This document shows positions 59,653 to 64,000 of a stretch of DNA of 64,000 bases, piece by piece. The stretch comes from DAIPXZ01 sp036782995 (GTDB lineage: Bacteria; Bacillota; Clostridia; Saccharofermentanales; Saccharofermentanaceae). Position 1 is the stretch's first letter. Every line of letters starts with the position of its first letter. The DNA lies in NCBI GenBank assembly GCA_036782995.1, contig DAIPXZ010000003.1, forward strand, positions 1 to 64,000, given 5' to 3'. A model generated the notes under the pieces. The model did no database searches, had not been told where the DNA came from, and saw nothing but the letters and a program-made list of their open reading frames with translations. A program made the translations under genes and the position numbers.

Positions 59653-60759
59653 TTACAACAGTTTTCCGCTTCCTTCGCCCTTGGCTAAGGCCTGAATACG
59701 TTTTGTCAGAATCGGATGCGTAGAGATGAGGTTAGTGATAAAGACGAAGAATCCACGTACTTCATTGGCACATTCGAGATAGTCTTCGATATCAACCGCC
59801 TTATAAAGGTGTTTCCCCGCAGCGAATGTCATTATGGCTTCGATTCCGCTCGTTTTCGTGAGCTTTTGGGCAATGCGATCACAGCTGTATTCACGTGCAC
59901 GCATGTAAGTAGTACTAATAATCGGTACATAGTTGGCAAATAGAATGCTCATGTAGATGCCGAAAGTGGCATGGCGTAGACGAATGTGTGCCATTTCATG
60001 TGCGATGACAAAATTAATGACATCCATATCGTGGTATTCGCGATATGCGATTTCAAAAAGGTCGACATTTATGGTGATGTATTGCTTACGAATGATGAAG
60101 GCTGAGAATGCATTCAAAACACCATTTTCCTGAATGACGTATGCGTTCGGGACCTTTTTTAATCCGAGTCGGGCGGAATACTCCTGAATCGTGTAATAAA
60201 GCTCCGGAAAGTTGTTTTTGGTGATTTTTACAGCACGGGCGCGATATTCGGCGTACATTGCATAGATGGTGAACGGTAAAATAATGAGTACACCGACGAT
60301 GGTTCCGAGAAGAACAGGACCGTAATCGTCGATATCCTCGGTGATGCCGAGAAAAGAACCGACTAGGAGATCTCCGCTTTCTCCGGCGAGAATGGTAGAA
60401 ACACCGCATGCAGAAAGTATGCAGCAAAAAATGATACTTAAAACGATTAGGACGTTGAGCACTACCATGACCGCATATAAAGGGAGTTCGGCCTTGTGAC
60501 GGAAACGATTAATATCGTTTTGTGTGAAAAAATCACGATTTGGCTCGGTTTTCGGTTCTTTACTTCCTTCAAAAGGATGATCCAATCGCGGATCTCTCGT
60601 ATACGCGGATGTTGGCGCGTTTTCCTGCTCGGATTTCAGTGCGGTTTCCGGTGCGGAAGGTGCATCTACGGAAACATCGCCATTTGTAGATGTTTCGGAA
60701 ATAATTGGTTCATTACTATTGTTTTCCGAATGGAGAATATCTTCGGTATCGTTGTCCAT
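59653..60759 (-). CDS. M48 family membrane zinc metalloprotease
   Basis: 368 residues. Acidic, low-complexity cytosolic N terminus (~1-85), two membrane helices (~95-180) and an M48 catalytic domain with zinc motif HEMAHIRLRH (near 250) and the third-ligand glutamate in AREYSCDRIAQKL (near 285). The arrangement resembles HtpX/Ste24-type proteases that clip misfolded membrane proteins, but it lacks HtpX-specific features that would settle the name. GGGGG precedes the ATG. Monocistronic. Confidence 0.88.
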   Translation of the reverse strand: MDNDTEDILHSENNSNEPIISETSTNGDVSVDAPSAPETALKSEQENAPTSAYTRDPRLDHPFEGSKEPKTEPNRDFFTQNDINRFRHKAELPLYAVMVVLNVLIVLSIIFCCILSACGVSTILAGESGDLLVGSFLGITEDIDDYGPVLLGTIVGVLIILPFTIYAMYAEYRARAVKITKNNFPELYYTIQEYSARLGLKKVPNAYVIQENGVLNAFSAFIIRKQYITINVDLFEIAYREYHDMDVINFVIAHEMAHIRLRHATFGIYMSILFANYVPIISTTYMRAREYSCDRIAQKLTKTSGIEAIMTFAAGKHLYKAVDIEDYLECANEVRGFFVFITNLISTHPILTKRIQALAKGEGSGKLL

Positions 60760-60816
60760 GGTGAGCCCCCTGAAAAATGAAACTAATCTTAATTAAACTA
60801 ACACAGAGAATCTTCT

Positions 60817-60845
60817 TTCGCAAGATAACTTGAAAATGGTATAAT
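60817..60845 (+). promoter_or_regulatory. Promoter of the PAS-GGDEF gene
   Basis: TTCGCA (60817-60822), 17 bases, perfect TATAAT (60840-60845). Confidence 0.6.
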
Positions 60846-60876
60846 CAATTTATTATAGCTTATCGAGGTATGCATT

Positions 60877-61989
60877 ATGAGCACTAGAGATAAACAAAAG
60901 AAGTCTCGTGATACCGAGCACGACGACTCCGTACTTCGTATCGCATTAATTTTTATCTTTGCCATCGTTCTATGGGTGGTTGTCAGCACCTCGATCATTT
61001 TTTCCGCGGTTCCAAATACGGAGATGGTCTTTCCAATTGTTATCGTAAAGGATATTGTCTTTTCTGTCGTAGTGGTTATTCTTGTCGCCGTTCGATGTGG
61101 TTCATCGCTCTATCAAGTACACCATCTCAGGAAGGGCACAGAAGAAGCTGGAAAACGTCTCGAGAATACAACACGTATTTTCCGCTCTATTATGGAAACC
61201 GCACCGGATATGCTCGTTTTTTCCATCGACAAAGATTATCACTTTCTGGCTTTCAATACGCGATACCAATATTCCATGCTTCGCATTTGGGGGAGCACCA
61301 TCGATGTTGGGACAAATGCGCTGGATATTATTAAGGATGATGCCCAGAGACAAAAGGAGAAAGATGAATTTGATCGCGTTTTCTCCGGCGAATACTTCTC
61401 GACCATTCAAAATTATGGGGATCCCAATAAGAGCCCAATTTATTGGCAACGCCACTATGCTCCAGTCACCGATGATAAACGTGAGATTATCGGCTTGGTT
61501 TGCTATGTCATGAATGTTTCTCCATTAAAGCTCGCACAGGAAAAGAACCTCTTTCTAAGCTATCACGACCCACTTACAGGGCAATACAATCGCATGTTTT
61601 GTGACGATGCTTTTTCAAAAGCCAACCACGTCGAAGAGCTTCCGTATTCCATCATTATTGCCGACGTCAGTGGTCTTAAGCGCATCAATGAATCATTCGG
61701 CCGCAAAACGGGTGACCGCATATTAATTCGCCTCGGAGAAGTTCTTGCCGAAGCTGTCAAAGACGTTGGCACAGTGGCTCGCTGGGGCAGTGATGAATTC
61801 ATTTGTATTTTGCCGCGTACAGAATCCGTCAATTGCGAAGCAATTGTTAACATCTGCAAATTGCGTCTCGCCTCGGAAGAAGTAGATTCGGTATTGCTCA
61901 AAGTTCGCTTTGGTTTTGCAACGAAAACATCCGTGTCATCGCCTATCACTTCACTTATTCATGAAGCAGAGGATATGTGCGCGAGATAA
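60877..61989 (+). CDS. Two-helix membrane PAS-GGDEF protein, C-terminus apparently frameshifted
   Basis: 370 residues as read. Two membrane helices (~20-40, ~50-72), a PAS domain (~95-215) and a GGDEF domain (~220-370) with WGSDEF (second glycine changed to serine). The frame stops at TAA 61987-61989 just after EAEDMCAR, before the closing helix of the GGDEF fold. The +1 frame continues with RDKLYAYAKHSKSIYERIILTY and stops at 62048-62050, which is the expected GGDEF end (compare D-x-x-L-Y-x-A-K). A loss of two bases in CGCGCG near 61975-61985 or one inserted base would explain this. GAGG lies eight bases before the ATG. Whether the product is active is unclear. Confidence 0.8.
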   Translation: MSTRDKQKKSRDTEHDDSVLRIALIFIFAIVLWVVVSTSIIFSAVPNTEMVFPIVIVKDIVFSVVVVILVAVRCGSSLYQVHHLRKGTEEAGKRLENTTRIFRSIMETAPDMLVFSIDKDYHFLAFNTRYQYSMLRIWGSTIDVGTNALDIIKDDAQRQKEKDEFDRVFSGEYFSTIQNYGDPNKSPIYWQRHYAPVTDDKREIIGLVCYVMNVSPLKLAQEKNLFLSYHDPLTGQYNRMFCDDAFSKANHVEELPYSIIIADVSGLKRINESFGRKTGDRILIRLGEVLAEAVKDVGTVARWGSDEFICILPRTESVNCEAIVNICKLRLASEEVDSVLLKVRFGFATKTSVSSPITSLIHEAEDMCAR

Positions 61990-62068
61990 GCTTTACGCCT
62001 ACGCGAAGCATAGTAAAAGCATTTACGAACGCATCATACTCACGTATTAATCATCTCTTCGCTTATTT

Positions 62069-63469
62069 TCATTGAATTGCTTCTGATGTTGCGATTACAT
62101 TTCGTGCGACCTCGTCACCAATGTGTACTGGCCCAGTCACCTTGGTATGGTGAATCAATCGCATCATATCCATGATTTTGCTTTTTGGAATTTCTTCCTT
62201 GGTTTTTACGCTGATGCGCTTCCATGTACCATCAGAGAACCGAACGCGCATTGTAGAAGTGATGGTGCGCTTAGGGGCTGTCATTTCTTCAATGGCATAC
62301 TTCTCACCGCGTGGACAGGCATTTCCTTCGACGACGTGAGGTTCGTTTTTTGTGACCTTCAAGGTGCATCCGCGTGGACAGGCGATGCAGGTGAGATAGC
62401 GATAGGTGTCACTTTCCTTGGTCGAATCGGGATTATATGGCACGTTCGGTTTTATGAAAGCAGCGCTTGTAACATTGTTACACGATGTGGGGACGAGACC
62501 CTTTACGTAGTCAGCGGCGGCTTTTCCGGTTTTAACAGCTTCCTTGGTTACGTTGTCTGCCAGATCATGAACATGAAGCACATTACCGCAGGCGAAAATA
62601 CCTTCGATTGAAGTCTCGAAGGAAGGCGAAACCAAGGGCCCGCCGCTTTGCAAATCCATCGAGATGCCAGCGCGGCGCGAAAGCTCATTTTCAGGGATGA
62701 GACCGACAGACAAGAGTACGGTGTCACATGCCCACTCGTCTTCTGTACCAGGAATCGGGCGATAGTTTTCATCTACTCGAGATATAGTGACGCCTGAAAC
62801 GCGTTTATCTCCATGAATGGCCGTGACTGTGGTCGAAAGCATAAGTGGGATATGGTAGTCGTTAAGGCATTGTTCGATATTGCGTGGAAGGCCACTCGGT
62901 GTTGATTTGATTTCAACGCAACCAATGACTTTTACATCTTCGAGAACTAAACGACGCGCCATAATGAGACCAATATCACCTGAACCAACAATCAGTACAC
63001 GCTTCCCGACTTGGTAACCATCGATATTCATGTAATGCTGCGCAGCGCCTGCTGTGTAGACACCGGCAGGTCGAGTGCCTGGAATGGCGACCGCTCCGCG
63101 TGAACGTTCACGACAGCCCATGGCTAGAATAATAGCTTTAGCCTGTATCCTGATATACCCGTCTTTGCTATTCATGCAATAGAGCGTTCGATCTGGATTT
63201 ATTTCCATGACCATGGTATCGAGCATTATCTCGATATTGGAGAAGGCGGCCATTTCTTGATAGGCACGATAGGCATATTCCGTTCCCGTGAGCTCTTCTT
63301 TGTAAATCGCGAGTCCGAAACCGTTATGAATGCATTGGTTAAGAATACCGCCGAGTATCTTGTCACGCTCGATGATTACGATTCGCTCGATACCCTGACG
63401 TGCACATTCGGTTGCTGCACTGAGTCCTGCCGGTCCGCCGCCAATGATGACAACATCTACGTCCTTCAT
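62069..63469 (-). CDS. NAD(P)/FAD oxidoreductase fused to DUF1667 iron-sulfur-type domain (GlpB-like)
   Basis: 466 residues. FAD motif VIIGGGPAGLSAATECARQG at the N terminus, ATGCRE-type strand (AMGCRERSRGA), a second nucleotide motif LIVGSGDIGLIMARR, and FACGNVLHVHDLADNV for the FAD C-terminal contact. From about residue 345 comes a DUF1667 domain with CIACPRGC and NACPRGEKYAIEE cysteines. DUF1667 is commonly a separate gene beside GlpA/B-like flavoproteins; here it is fused. The set resembles an NAD(P)-linked glycerol-3-phosphate-type dehydrogenase module; the real substrate is not proven. It overlaps the upstream GlpA-like gene by 4 bp. Confidence 0.85.
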   Translation of the reverse strand: MKDVDVVIIGGGPAGLSAATECARQGIERIVIIERDKILGGILNQCIHNGFGLAIYKEELTGTEYAYRAYQEMAAFSNIEIMLDTMVMEINPDRTLYCMNSKDGYIRIQAKAIILAMGCRERSRGAVAIPGTRPAGVYTAGAAQHYMNIDGYQVGKRVLIVGSGDIGLIMARRLVLEDVKVIGCVEIKSTPSGLPRNIEQCLNDYHIPLMLSTTVTAIHGDKRVSGVTISRVDENYRPIPGTEDEWACDTVLLSVGLIPENELSRRAGISMDLQSGGPLVSPSFETSIEGIFACGNVLHVHDLADNVTKEAVKTGKAAADYVKGLVPTSCNNVTSAAFIKPNVPYNPDSTKESDTYRYLTCIACPRGCTLKVTKNEPHVVEGNACPRGEKYAIEEMTAPKRTITSTMRVRFSDGTWKRISVKTKEEIPKSKIMDMMRLIHHTKVTGPVHIGDEVARNVIATSEAIQ

Positions 63470-64000
63470 ATGCGCACCTCTCTTTCCTGTGCGCCGTCTT
63501 CGGTCTTTTCATTGACCTTCGGCACAAAAAGATAAGAGCCGTTTCTATCTTGAATCATGGTTAGCGGAGATTGATCGAGCATCTCTGCGAGCATAGCGAC
63601 GATGCGTGGCCCACAAAAACCACCCTGGCAGCGTCCCATGCCTGCTCCGGTGCGCCGCTTGATGCCATCAAGTGATACAGGTGGAATGGGACTGTGAAGA
63701 GCATCAATGATTTCACCTTCGGTAATCTCTTCACAACGGCAAATAACTCGTCCGTACAATGGATTCGATGCAATAAGAGACTCTCTTTCTTCCGCATTTA
63801 ATTCATGGAAATACACTTTATCACGTTTGAGAAAATATCCGTCGGTCTTACGTGGCAATGAAAAATCCGCTTGCAAAATCATTTTCACAACATACTCTCC
63901 GATGGCAGGCGAACTTGCGAGCCCGGGAGAACGTATTCCCGCGGCCTCGAAAAATCCAGCAGAGCCCGGCACTTCTCGGATAATAAAGTCGTCAATAGTG
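63466..64000 (-). CDS. GlpA-like FAD oxidoreductase with BFD-type [2Fe-2S] domain (5' end outside window)
   Basis: The frame is open to the window end, so it is partial (last ~178 residues). It starts mid-domain with FIIREVPGSAGFFEAAGIRSPGLASSPAIGEYVVKMI, the C-terminal part of GlpA/D-type flavoproteins. Then VICRCEEITEGEI...TGAGMGRCQGGFCGPRI gives the C-x-C...C-x4-C ligands of a bacterioferritin-associated-ferredoxin-type [2Fe-2S] domain (near residues 85-140). This architecture is seen in anaerobic glycerol-3-phosphate dehydrogenase GlpA and relatives. It lies upstream of, and is coupled to, the GlpB-like/DUF1667 gene. GTG at 63972 is an internal valine. Confidence 0.85.
   Translation of the reverse strand, partial: TIDDFIIREVPGSAGFFEAAGIRSPGLASSPAIGEYVVKMILQADFSLPRKTDGYFLKRDKVYFHELNAEERESLIASNPLYGRVICRCEEITEGEIIDALHSPIPPVSLDGIKRRTGAGMGRCQGGFCGPRIVAMLAEMLDQSPLTMIQDRNGSYLFVPKVNEKTEDGAQEREVRI

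Overview
The window looks like chromosomal DNA of an anaerobic, low-to-mid GC Gram-positive bacterium of the Clostridia. The reasons are strong AGGAGG ribosome sites, sigma-A promoters, RNase J, long-form HPF, bifunctional Rel, a glycyl-radical pyruvate formate-lyase with its activase, c-di-GMP proteins with many PAS domains, and DUF4214, DUF975, DUF1015 and DUF2298 proteins. The family mix resembles Saccharofermentans/Oscillospirales-type bacteria; that placement is inference. No phage, insertion sequence or CRISPR array is visible.

Layout. 0-4.6 kb: the end of birA, then a MarR-controlled operon for a heterodimeric ABC exporter with a sharp operator/promoter. 4.6-12.4 kb: DUF1015, FAD-protein and DUF2298 genes in a row (envelope-related by inference), then an MFS transporter divergent from a WYL regulator. 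12.4-15.5 kb: alaS and a HIT protein. 15.6-19 kb: a secreted subtilase with DUF4214 repeats plus an unrecognised 185-residue protein. 19-26.2 kb: a tightly overlapped HPt / response-regulator / membrane GGDEF-EAL operon, the most interesting signalling locus here. 26.3-30.7 kb: a GT87-like membrane protein, then a cassette (LysR divergent from small protein, DUF3737 and flavodoxin-like genes) next to tRNA-Ser(GGA). 30.8-36 kb: a zinc-ribbon/DUF4870 gene broken by an in-frame amber codon, an alpha-galactosidase and a MacB-like transporter. 36-47.3 kb: housekeeping genes (tcdA, trmB, two DUF975 proteins, gapA, a zinc-ribbon protein, hpf, rpsU, recJ, rel). 47.3-54.9 kb: rnj, a 3D/SH3 cell-wall protein, pyk and an amino-acid ABC importer. 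55-58.3 kb: pflB-pflA behind a Fur-family-like 7-1-7 palindrome. 58.3-64 kb: a beta-lactamase-like serine hydrolase, an M48 protease, a PAS-GGDEF gene with an apparent C-terminal frameshift, and two GlpA/GlpB-like flavoprotein genes, one fused to DUF1667.

How the parts fit. gapA, pyk and pflBA point to glycolytic mixed-acid fermentation. hpf, rpsU, recJ and rel form a ribosome and stringent-response neighbourhood. The HPt/REC/GGDEF/EAL operon plus the separate GGDEF gene suggest substantial c-di-GMP signalling, partly through catalytically dead domains. Start codons were reassigned where the Shine-Dalgarno sequence decides the start. All functions are read from sequence motifs; no database search was run.
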